A DNA stretch of 64,000 nt, taken from positions 1,488,001-1,552,000 of the forward strand of contig JANHCV010000002.1 of assembly GCA_025594325.1 (NCBI GenBank). The letters run 5' to 3'. Below are positions 21,301 through 32,500 of this stretch, piece after piece; positions within the stretch are counted from its first letter, which is position 1, and every line of letters begins with the position of its first letter. The position numbers and the translations under genes were made by a program. The notes under the pieces are model-generated. The model was not told the DNA's origin, ran no database searches, and worked only from the letters and a program-made list of their open reading frames with translations. The DNA comes from Blastocladiella emersonii ATCC 22665. Taxonomy: Eukaryota > Blastocladiomycota > Blastocladiomycetes > Blastocladiales > Blastocladiaceae.

Positions 21301-24300
21301 GACAAAGATGTTCTCGAGGTACATCCACTGCTTCTGGACCTGCAGCAGCACGTCAATGATCTCGACCACCTTGGACAGCGTGCGCTCCCAAAAGTCGATG
21401 GTCTGGCCGAACGCGACGTAGTACTTGGACGCCTTCATGGACGAGAGCGTGACCTGGTTGTCCTCGAGCAGCTCGAAGATGGCGTCGGTGCTGCGCAGCT
21501 TGTGGTACTTGTCCTTGTACCCGACAATGTCGAGCTCCATGGACTGCCACGCCTCCTTGATGTCCGTGAGTCCCTGCTCGATGGACAGCTCCTTGGTCGC
21601 GGCGCCCGACATGGTCGAGATGGACTCGGCGTACTGGTCGAGGCCGAGCTCGAGGACGCGGTCGAGCGACGACTCGGGCGAGTTCGGGTCAAAGGCCTTG
21701 CCGATCTCGTCGACGAGCTGCTCCCAGTGGCGCGAGCGGAGCGCCGGGTTGCGCAGGTCCTGGAGCACGGGCAGGATGCGCTTGACGTGCGTGACCTTGT
21801 CCTTGAGGAACGCGAGCACCTCCCAGTCCTTGGCGGCCTCGCGCTGCAGCTTGGTCAGCTTCTTGATGTACGTCTGGACCACCTCCTCGACCTTGCCGAG
21901 GTCGAGCGTGAGGAACTGCTGCTCCTTCCACGCGCTGTAGCTGCCCGACCAGTCGTCGACCATCTGCCACACGTTCTCGAGCGTCTCGAGCTCGACGCGG
22001 ACCACGGGCAGGTCCTTGGCCGGCGTGTGCTCGATCCCGAACACGGTGAGCCCCTTGCGCAGGTTCTCCTCGGTGGCCATGGTGTCGTCGATCTGTCGCA
22101 GGTAGTCGGCGATCTGCTTGTGCGCGCGGTCGCTGGCCGTGGCGCTCGAGAACGGGCCCTTGGTGCGCACCTCCTCGTTGAGCGCGCCCGACCGCGCCTT
22201 GAACTCCTCGACCTCGGTGAGCAGCTTGGACCGGAACTTCTCCTTGTTCTCCTGCAGCCGCACGTCGGCCTCGGCGAGCGTCTCCTTGAAGCTGACCCAG
22301 ACCGTCGGCAGCGCCTCGAGCTTGGACTTTTCGTCGTCCTTGATCTGCACCTCGTACTTCTCGAGGATCATGTACTGCTCCTGGATCGGCGCGAACTGGG
22401 CCTCGACGTTGCCGAGGTCCGTCTTGAGGTCCGTGACGAGCGTAAGCTTGGACGTGAGGTCGTCGAGGTCGCGCGGCGGCGCACGGAGCCGGTCCGACTT
22501 CTTCTGGAACATGTCGAAGAGCGTCGACAGGTCGGCGTTGGCGTTGTTGTTGAGCAGCGTCGTGAGCTTGGACTGCCACGTGTGGCAGTGCGCGACAATG
22601 GCGTGCTTGAGCGGCGAGCAGTCGAGCCGGACAAAGTTGACGTTGCTCAGCGTCTCCTCCTTCTGCGCGTTGTTGGCCACCTCGTTGTACCGGTTGATGT
22701 CGGCGTCGAACGTCGACATGGCCGGCTTGAGCTTGGCGTAGCGCCGGATGAAGGCGTCCTTGTTGATCTCCCAGATCTCGCGGTACGAGTCCCAGTGCTT
22801 GATGTACGTCTGGCAGTTGGTCGCGTTCTGCGACATGCCGGTCTGGATCCCGGCAAAGATCTTGATCACGTCGTCATCGGCCGCGATAATGTCGTAGAAC
22901 CGCTTGAGGCCGGCCGCGTTGCCGGCACCAATCGCGGCCGCCGCGCCCGTCGACGACATGGACACGGACAGCCCCGCGGGCGCGATAGACGGCACCTCGA
23001 TCATGCCGCCGACGGGGATCAGGACCTCGGGGAGACGCGGGACGACGGCGATGATCTGTACGAGCTCCTTGGCCGCGGCGTTGACGGCCGACTCGAGGCG
23101 CGGGAGCGGCGGGGCAAACTCCATGCGCGTGTTGTCGAGGACGACGTTGACGCGGAACAGGGGCTGCACCTCGCCGCTGCGGTTCTCGGACGCCTTGGCG
23201 TCGCCGTTGATGGCCTTGGACACCTCCTGCAGCGAGCGCTTGACCGAGAGCCGCAGCGCGTCCTCGATGGCGAGGTCGACCTTGGCGACGAACCGCGCCC
23301 ACTGTGCGTGCACGTCGCGGCCGTCCGTCTTGAACGCGTCGAACATGGACCCGAGGATCTGCGCAATGGTCGCGTGCACGTTCTGCAGCTTGGTGCGGAC
23401 CATGTTGCGGTGCGCCGTCTGCGCGGTCTCGAACTCGGCCAGCTCGTAGATGCGCTTGGGCTCAATGTACCACAGGCCCGTATCGGCGATCTGCTTGCAG
23501 CACGCGGCGATGGCGCGGTTCGACTCCATGAAGGTGGTGACAATGCGCTGCACCTCGCCGGCGTGCTTGCGGCACTCCTTGACAAAGTAGTCGGTAACGC
23601 CCTTGGACGCCCACGTCAGCGACTGCAGGCCCGGGTTGATCTTGCGGTCGAGGAACCGGACGCGCTCGCGGAACAGCAGCACCTCCTCCTTGGACAGCAC
23701 CTCGAGGATCGAGTTGTAGTCGCGGATCACGAGCAGCACGTTCTCGCGCAGGACGCGCAGCTCCTCGCGCTTGGCGTACACCTCCTGCACGTAGTACGGG
23801 ATGTCGAACTTGAGCTTCTGCCAGTACACGATCTCGGCAAACAGCTTGAGCATGTCCTTGGAGAACTTGAGCTCGAGGAACCCGTCGGCGCGCCGCGCCA
23901 TGAGCGGCGTCTCGAGCTGCGTGCCGATCTGCTTGTCGATCTGGTTGACCCACTCCTGGTGCGTCTTGGACACGTACTCCTCGAGCGACGAGGAGAGCGT
24001 CTCGTACATGGCCTTGACCTCGGTCGCGAACGGCGTGGGCTGGAGGTAGTCGGCGGCCGCGATCACGTTGATGGGCACCGTAATGCGGCGCAGCAGGGCG
24101 CGTGCCCACAGCGCGGCGCCGGCGTACGGCGGGTGCGCGGCGAGAATCGCGGGCGACTTGCGGTGGGTCTCGAACTCGACCTTGACGACGTTGAGCTCGT
24201 GCAGGAACTGCTGGAACACGTCGGCCGTCTTGCGCTCGACGGCGCGCTTGATGCCGTCGCGCTTGGCCAGGTACGAGAAGATCTCGAGCAGCTCGACGCG

Positions 24301-26351
24301 GCCCTGCACCGTGGTGCTGGACTCGAAGGCGGTCTGGATCACGTTCTGCAGCATCACCTCGAGGTCCTTGACCGCCTGCTTGAAGTTGTTGTAGTCGTCG
24401 TGCCACCGCGTCGCCTTGACGTCGAGGATCAGGTCGCGGATCGTCCACAGGTACGCGAGCTGCTGCTCGAACGACTTCTCAATGTCCTCGAGCGACTTGC
24501 CGATCTCGGCGCCCTTGGACCCGCCGAAGATGGGGATCGGCAGCTTCTTGCCGTCGGGCGTGAGCTTGCGGGCAAACTGCATCTGGCCCTCGCACAGCTC
24601 GAGCAGGTCGCGGCACCGCTGCACGAACGCGTCGATCTGGGCGAAGATGGAGCTGTGGTCAAAGTCCCACGGTCGCTTCGTGTAGTGGGTGACGTGGGCG
24701 ACCGTCTTGGTGTAGGTCTGCTTCCACTGCTCGCCGCACGCGACGCTGTCCTGGAGCGACTGGATGCTGGCCTGGGTGTTGCCGTGGAAGATGTCGTCGA
24801 GCGAGATCTTGAGCGAGCACCGGCGGATGATCTCGTTGGAGATCTTGCGCAGCAGGCTGGTCATGCGCTCCTTGGAGTTGTAGAAGCGCGAGTTGGCCCA
24901 GATAATGCGGATGTAGTTGAGCACCTTGGGCAGGATCTTGGCCACGGCGCGCGGCTCGGCCGCCGCCAGCTCGGTGCAGCTCGCCGTCAGCAGCGACAGG
25001 AACTTGAGGTTGTCCTGGGCCTGCATCGAGCCCTCCTGGATCAGGTTCGACAGGCGGTGGAACTGGTCGAGGTACGACGACTTGGCCACCTCGAGCACGC
25101 GGATGATCTGCTGCACCTCGGCGCGGTTGATCTGGTTGCTGATCCCCGACAGGTCCTCGCACCGGCTGCGCCAGAAGGCGATCTCGTCGAGCGGGCCCGA
25201 GTTCTCGGACGTCTCGGACGTGTTCTGGTTGTTGATGACCTCCTTGATCTGCCGCGTCCAGTGCACGAGCAGCGACTCGAGCCGCTGGACCACGTCCTTG
25301 GAGCTCGCGACTACACGCGTCGTTCAAGCGTGAGCGTTGCGCGACGGGTCACCAACCGCGAAATTCAAAGCGTACCCTCGTCAATGGACGGCAGCTTCTC
25401 CTTGGGCACGTAGAGCACCGTGTGGCCCTGCGAGTGGAACGCCGTGTCGGTGAGCACGGCCATGAACTTGTGCAGCTGCCCGGCAAAGTCCTTGCGGACC
25501 GTGTCGGGCCACCCGCGGTTGTCGAGGAACAGCGGCACGTAGACGCCGTTCATGAGCACGACGAGGCTGTCGAGCACCGACCGGGCGATCGTGCCGTACT
25601 GGATCCGCGCGAGCAGGTTGGTCGCCGTCAGCGGGTCAGCGAGCAGCGCCGCCGCGCCGCCGTTTTGGCTCCCGTGCAGCGTCAGCGACCCGTTGTCGGG
25701 CCCGGTGCCCGACACGAGCCCGCCCGCGGGGTGCCCGTTCGCCGCGTGTGCGTGGCCGTTGTGGTGCCCGTGACCGTTGAGCGAGCCGGAGCTGCCATGC
25801 CCGGACCCAGCGTTACCGTACGCGCCGCCGCCGCCGCCATTTGCCGCGGCGCTGTTGTTGCGCAGAAAGTACATGAGCTCGGCGACGCGGTGCGTTGGGA
25901 GCGCCTTGGACACGACGAGCCGCGGGCCGGTGCTCGCGGGGACGAGGTACAGGATGAGCTTGTTGGTAGCGGCCGACGTGGCGAACTCGGCGAGGGCTGC
26001 CGAGTGGTCGGACGTCCACAGGCCGGGCGCGAACCCGGACAAGGTGACGAGGCGTAGGAACCGCGCCTCGAGCGCGCGGAAGTTGGCCTCGCGCGCCGCG
26101 GCCTGCGCGGCGAGGATGGCCGCGACATCGGGCTCGTGCGGCGTGAGGTGCATCTGCGACGAGGTCGCACCGGCGAGGTGCTTGACCGACCCGTTGGTCG
26201 CGGCGAGCGTGCCGTCGAGGAACAGCGTGCGCGAGCCGTGCGAGCTTGCCGGGTTGCTCTGGCCGGGTGCCGCGCCGTTTGCGGCGGCGGCGTCGGGCGC
26301 CGCGGCCGGGTCACCGTCCCGCGTCGGGGTACCGGCTTCGGAGCGGAGCAT
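12333..26351 (-). CDS. DNAH2: Axonemal inner-arm dynein heavy chain, DNAH2 type
   Basis: Exons 26351-25376, 25310-12890 and 12825-12333 (introns of 65 and 64 nt) give 4629 residues; human DNAH2 has about 4430. Both junctions restore conserved text: SIDEVASSKDVVQRLES and DWARGNEPKLYWLSAF. After an N-terminal tail (DHC_N1), the linker precedes six AAA modules with P-loops at about residue 2007 (GPAGTGKT), 2287 (GATGVGKS), 2620 (GDVGVGKT) and 2963 (GVGGSGRQ). The coiled-coil stalk and microtubule-binding tip lie at about 3230-3460, followed by AAA5, AAA6 and the C-terminal domain ending GTACILSTQ. DNAH2 orthologues are the beta heavy chain of two-headed inner arm dynein I1/f and act only in motile axonemes. 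The first roughly 200 residues include a Gly/His/Asn-rich stretch absent from animal proteins. Confidence 0.96.
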
Positions 26352-26867
26352 GGGAATGAGGAGTCGCGGCTACACGTAGGGGGTGGTGAGCGCCGAGCTC
26401 GTGCGCCCTCATCGGGACACGGCGTACGGTAGCGCTTCTTCAAGCAGAATCAAAACTTCCCTGCTCGGCGTTGGTGTGTGTGGATGAGGCGGCAGACGAT
26501 CGGCGCTGCTCAGAGTCGCTACACGCGCGTGGACATAAGCCAGGGTGCTCACGCGCTGCATCGAGTACGAGCGTACTGCAGTGGACCAAAACTCCTCCGC
26601 TTAACGTCGAGCGACTCGCGCCAGCTGTCGATGCGTGTGGTTGGAGGGCGGAGCGCGCTGAAGACAGCGTCAGATTCGTCGATACAGGGCGTGTATGCGT
26701 GGAAAAAGGTTTACAGGGAGAGAGGGCGGGAGCACTCAAGGCGGGACGAGGAGTGATCGACGCAGCGAGGCGGGAGACAAACGCGGCGACGCGTCGCGCC
26801 GGCTGGGAACGCGGTCCCCTCGCGCGCACGTGACCGCGCCGCGCCACACCTTTTTTCGCCTGCTTGC
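26352..26867. other. Intergenic region, probable dynein promoter
   Basis: This 516-bp stretch lies between the stop codon of the FANCM gene and the start of the dynein gene, both on the minus strand. It should hold the FANCM 3' end and the dynein promoter. No convincing open frame, TATA box or repeat was seen; open frames on either strand are short and without protein-like character. Confidence 0.5.
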
Positions 26868-29800
26868 TCACGGCTGCCGCGACCGCCGCCGTGGCGCGGG
26901 CGCCTTGAACTGCGACGGCGCCGTTGTGGGCCGGCTCGGCGATGGCGGGATGAGCATACGGGTGCGGTCGCGTGACGGCGGGGCCGAGGACGCGGGCGAA
27001 TCGTCGGCAGAAGGCGGCGGCGGCGGCGAGTCGTGCCTCGCGCGCTTACGCAGCCGCCCCTTCTTTCGCTCGCGGCGGCGCGCGTGCTCGAGCTGCTCCT
27101 CGAGGTCCTCGAGCGACTGCGTGGCGTCAACACCGCTCTCGCCGCCGTCACCGTCCTCGTCGGAAGCGATGAACGAGTCCTCGCTGTCGTAACGGTCCTC
27201 GTCTCCCGTCCCGCTCGGTTCCGCGGACGACGGCACAGCATCGCGCCCGCTGCGCACCCGCTTCCGGCGCGAGACCGACGGCGACGGGACCACGACGCGC
27301 GCGCGGCCGCGCAGCAGGAACGCGGGTAGCTGGTGCAGGTCGTCCTCGTCCTCGTCGCGCGCGTGGACGCCGCGGTAGAAGGCGATCCGCGAGTTGGGCG
27401 TGATATCGGGCCGCTGCTGCGACGCGCCGCTTCCCGCGGGCGAGATCTGCGTCGCGGACCGCTCGTCGATCCAGTCGTTGAGGCTGCCCGCGCTGTCGTC
27501 CGAATCGTAGTCGTCCGTGTGGCCGCCGCGCCCGTCGTCCGAGATGTCGGCTTCGAGGTCCAGGATCCCGGCGAGCGCGGCAGCGGGGTCACGGCGCCGC
27601 CGCTTCTTGGGCTTCGGCGACGCCTCGCTGTCGCTGACCGTCTGGCGGTGAACGAGGACCGCCGCGGCCGCCGGGTCGCCCGCGCGCCTGATCCGCCGCA
27701 GGCGCTTGCGGTTGACGATTGGCGTCGTGATGCGCTCAGGCGAGATGAACGGCGCCATGGACGGCGGCGGCGTGTCGTCGATCGTGATCACCTCGCGGGC
27801 CGGCTGGCCCGGCCGCCGCCGTGCGCCAGCGGGACGAGGCGCGGGCGTCGATGCAGCCGACGACGCAGCCGAGTCGGGCGCTGCTGCCGCCGCGGGCGCG
27901 GGCGACTCGAGCGGGGTCGCGGGCACCTGCTGCTGCTGGCGGAGCGGGTGCTGCTGCGGGGTCGACAACGCGTGCGGCGGCGGTGGCGGCGGAGTTGGCG
28001 CGATCAGGTCGATGCTGTCGGCGCGCGATTTCCGTGCGGGCGTCGACGAGACGGGCCGCCGCACGACTGTCACATCGACGATATCGTCCTACAAATCTCA
28101 AACGCGTCAGCCCTCGGGTGCAATGAAGTAGCAACGCGACCAAGCGTACCTCCTCCATCTCCTGGCTCCCCGCAACCGACTCGGCGGGGCTCGGCTGCGA
28201 CATGGCCGCGGCGAACTCGCGCTCCCTCGCCATCGCCTCGACGGCCCATAGCGGCGGGAGCGACGCGGAGCCCGCAGGCCCAGGCGACGGGGGAAGCGAC
28301 GGCGGCGTCGACTGCGCCTGCGCTGCTGCCGCCGCTTGCGCGAGGAGAGCGCTGGGCGGAACGACGGGGAGGGGCAGGTGCGCGAGGGCGCCGATGAGCG
28401 GGAGCCGCTGGGTGAGCGGCGGGCCGGCCGTGAGCGGGGCCGTTGCGGCGAGCGGGTCGAGTGAGACGCCCGTGAGGTACGACGGCAGCGCATGGTCGAG
28501 GATCGGCGGACCGAACTCGACGGCGGCGGGCGGGATGGGCTGCTGCGACGCGAGCGGGGGAGCTCGCGTGCGGACGAGGGTCGCGGACGAGATGGCGGGC
28601 GCGGGAGGGGCGGGAGCGCGGGGCGTGGGCGGGCCACGAGGTGTCGGCGGGGCGGCTTCTCCTGGGTCAAAGTCAAAGTCATCAAAGTCGTCGATGTCGA
28701 TGGAAATGACGCAGCTGTCGTCGACGGGCGCGACCGACTTCGACACGGCCGCGGGCTGCGCGGGTGCCAGCGCCGGACGCGACTCGGCCGCTGGACGCAG
28801 CGGTGGAGCCGGGGCCGCTGGCTCGACGACCCAGACATCATCATCGTCGTCGTCGTCGTCCATGTCGTCGAACCCCGCGAGGTCGGCCTCGCACAGGTCG
28901 ACGACGACTTGGACATCGTCATCGACGTCGACATCCACGACCGCGGCTTGTCGTGCCGCCGGCGGCCGGTGCGATGGCGGCGGCTGGATCCCGAGGTCGA
29001 TCATCTCGATGGGCGACGACGGCGGCGAGTCGGGGATCGGGCGGAGCTCGGGAATCTCCTCCGGCCGGACGGGCGGCCGCTTCGGCGCCTGCTGCTGCGT
29101 GGCGAGCTTCTTGGCGAACACGGCGTCGAGGTCGAGCTCGTCAGGGAGCGAGATCTGCGTAAGCGGCGGCTCTTCCACCTCCTCCGCTGGGCGGTTGCGC
29201 GAGCGACGGTGTGGCGACGTCGGCCCGTCGTCCCACGGCGCTGCACCCGCGCCACCGCCATCAGCGTGGGCCGCCTGCGAGAGGAGCAGCGCGTCGCCGC
29301 CGTGCATCTTGTCGATCTCGCCGACCGTCTCGAACAGCTCCATGAGGGCGCGGCTGGTCGCCGACGGTCCGATGCGGTGGCCGAACCGGAGCACCTGCTT
29401 GTCGATGTGGGCCGAGAGCGAGAGTTTCGGGAGCGCGGGCTCCGCGCGCGACGCGGCGAAGCGGTGGAGGTAGTCAATCATCTCGTCGGACGTGAGGAAG
29501 GGTCCGAGGATCGTGCGCCGCGCGCCGCGGCGACCCGACTTACCGTCGTCGTCCTCGTCGGGCGGCGGCGGGATGTTGAACCGCATCTGGACGCAGACGG
29601 GCTTGACGATAGCGGGGAGCATGCGGGGCACGTCCTTGGCGAAGGTGAGCTCGCGCGTGTTCTGGATGATGGACTGGACCGACTTGTACTGGTTCTGGGA
29701 CTTGCGGTACGCGTTCTCCTCGCGCCCCGCCGCGAGCAGGCACACGACGCGGCCCTCGCGCTTACGCCCGGTACGGCCCATTCGCTGCAGCATCTGGATG

Positions 29801-32299
29801 GGCGACTGCGACGCGTCGTAGCAGATGATCAGGTCGACCTCGCCGATATCGAGTCCCTCCTCGCCGACCGACGTGGACACGAGCACGTTGTGGCCGCCGG
29901 CCTGGAACCGCTTGATGATGCCGAGCTGCTCGCGCTGGTTGAGCCCGCGCTCGCCCGACTTGGCCTTGGACTGGCCGACGAACGACGTGGGCCGGATCAG
30001 CGGCGAGTGGCGGGCCAGGATCTGCGTGAGCTCCTCGACGACGGACCGCAGCTTGGCGAAGATCATGACCTTGGACGACGTAACGGGCGCCGTGTTGTCG
30101 GGCCGCCGCTGCTGCTCCTCCTGTGCCTCCTCGTGGTTGGTGAAGTGCTCGAGGACGAGCCGCTCGACCCACTCCTGCTTCGGGTGCGCAACGAACTGCG
30201 GGTCGTCGAGCACGGCGGCGCGGAGCCACGCGAGAAACTCCTTGAACGTGGCCGACATGACGAGGTTGGTCAGCGTCTTGTTGGGTTTCACGGTGCCGCT
30301 GCGCAGGTCTTCGGGGAGCCGCGCGAGGTCCTGGTAGAAGACGCGGACCGACTGCGAGACGAGGAGGTCGTTGAGCGACACGAGCTTATGCAGGGCCATG
30401 AAGTCGTAGTGGGACGGGTGGAACCCGCCGCACTGCTTCATGTACCGTTCGCGCGCCGAGTGGATGGCGTAGGGCGCCATACTGTCAAAGTCGTCCGTGT
30501 GCAAGGCGCGCGTGGCGCGCAGCCGCTGGATCATGGGCAGCGCAAAGGTGCCGAACCGGCGGCGCACCTCCTGGGCGAGCCCCGACATGGGGACCGTGAT
30601 GGGCTCGACGTTGCGGCGGAACGTGTAGGGGCGAAGGTCGACCAACTCCTCGGTGCGGATCTCAATGTGGTCAATGTGCAGGTTCGAGACCACGTCCTGG
30701 ACCTGCTCGCGCTTGGACCCGGGCGTCGCGGACAGGGCGAGGACGCGGAACCGCGCGTTGGACCCGAGCAGGTCGCGGACCACGTTGACGGACGCGTAGT
30801 TGCCCGTGGCGCGGTGCGCCTCGTCAATGACGACGAGCACCACGTCGGTGCCGGGGTACACACCGCGCTCGAGGTCGTTCTGCATGATCTGCGGGGTGGC
30901 GAAGAAGACGCGGCGCTCGCGCCACAGGTGGACGCGGTCGGCGGGCGAGTGCTCGGTGCCGACGAACACGATCTGGTCCTCGGGCGGGATGCCCGTGATG
31001 CCCGTGCACGCCTTCTGCTGCTGCGAGACGAGCGGGCGGGTCGGCGCGAGGAACACGATCTTGCCCTCGGGGAACCACCGGTAGTAGTTGACCATGACAA
31101 CGGCGGCGATGAGCGTCTTTCCCATACCTGTTAAGTGGCACGCGGTGAGCGAATCGTTGCGTGTGGGGGGCAAGGGAGAAGTGCGTACCGGTCGGGATCG
31201 AGACGAGCGTGTTGCGGAACAACGCCTTCTGGACAATGTTGAACTGGTAGTCGCGGACGGGCTTGTTGGTCGGGTAGAGCCAGGTGGAGATGGCGCCGGC
31301 GTCGAACGGGTGCATGACGGTGGCGGTGCGGAGCAGGTCCTCGTTCGAGTAGTGCTGCGGGACGCCCGAGATGCGGGTGTCGGCGTCGTCGATGGGGGCA
31401 CCGGCCATCGGCGCGGCAGCACCAGCGGCAGCGGCAGGTGCGGGTGGCGGTCGCTGCTGCAGTTGAGGTGGAGGCGGTTGCGGGCGGACCGAGTCGAACA
31501 GGGTCGACTGGTGCTGCTGGCGCGGCCGTTGTGGTGGGCACGGGGTTGCCTGCGGTAGCGGTTGCGGCGGCGGTGGCTGCGCGGGCGGAAACGGTTGCTG
31601 TTGCTGGACGGGTGGACGCGGCGGCGCAGCGGCGAACATGGTAGCGACGGACGGGTAAGACTTGGACACGCCGGCGGGGCGCGGTCCCGGCTGGCGTGCG
31701 GGTGGCGGTCGCGCCGCGTTGCCGACGGGCGGGCGGCCGGGTGGCTGCGCTGCAGGGCCCGCGCCGGGCGGTGGTCCCGGCTGCTGCTGCCACGATCCAG
31801 TCGGCGCGCCCGGCCCTGCAGGTGGTGGCGGTTGCCATGCATTCTGCTGCGGAGGCGGGCGGACACCGGGTCCCGACGGGCCAGCGGGCGGTCCCTGGTT
31901 CGGCATGGGCTGCGGGCGGTACGAGCTTGACGCGCCCCACGGCTGCACCGGGCCGCTCAGCTGCGCGGGAGGTTCGGGCGGGCGAGCCGGCAGTTGCGGT
32001 GGTTGTTGCTGCTGCTGCCACGATGGCGGGCGAGCGTACGGCTGTTGCTGCTGCTGCTGCGCATGCGGTGGTGGCCGCGGCGGCTGCTGGAACCCGTTCT
32101 GCGGCTGCTGCTGCGGTGGTGGCGGCCGGCCTGGCCCGTAGAACTGCTGCTGTTGGTACGGAGCAGGTACTGCTGCCGTTGGTGGTCGTGGTGGCGGTGG
32201 GCGCGGTCTCGGTTGGGGCGGGGCGGGTGCCGCGGCGGTGGCCGGGATCACGACGCGGTCCCAGTTGACGTCGTCCCAGAACCCGTCGTCGTCGCTCAT
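26868..32299 (-). CDS. MPH1: FANCM/Mph1 DNA-remodelling helicase
   Basis: Three exons (32299-31189, 31127-28150, 28088-26868; introns 61 nt each) give 1769 residues starting MSDDDGFWDDVNWDRV. The first junction lies inside the P-loop and rebuilds SIPTGMGKTLIAAVV (about residue 370). The DEAH box (VVIDEAHRATGNYA, about 465) and the C-terminal helicase motif VI (RMGRTGRKREGRVV, about 820) are intact, with an insert between the two RecA lobes as in the family. FANCM/Mph1/Fml1 translocases remodel forks and D-loops and guide crosslink repair. The first 330 residues are Pro/Gln-rich and the roughly 850 C-terminal residues are acidic and disordered; no ERCC4-like nuclease domain is evident, as in other fungi. 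It is divergent from the SLX4-like gene. Confidence 0.93.
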
Positions 32300-32500
32300 G
32301 GTGGCGATGCGGATGTCCTCGGAGTGCGTTGCATGGAGTGGCGGTCGGGCGCGGGCCGTGCTTTTGATGTGCGCTGCAAAGATGGGACTCTGAGATGCGC
32401 GGCCGCGCCCGTCGCGTCGGCCGACACTCGTCGACTCACAGCGCTTCCCACTCCTCTCCTCTCTCTCTCCCCCCGCCCGCCCCTCGCAAATGCACACACC
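32300..32500. promoter_or_regulatory. Shared promoter region of FANCM and SLX4 genes
   Basis: Only 201 bp separate the two divergent start codons. A long CT-rich tract (about 32448-32482) lies just before the SLX4 start. I see no clear TATA box or known cell-cycle element. Shared control of the two repair genes is inferred from the arrangement only. Confidence 0.45.

Noticed and set aside
12487-25413. Two very long plus-strand open frames (1960 and 2343 codons) opposite the dynein gene
   Set aside because: They are exactly antisense to the dynein coding exon, consist of Arg/Val/Leu/His/Asp-rich monotony without domains, and arise because GC-ending codons leave few stops on the opposite strand.
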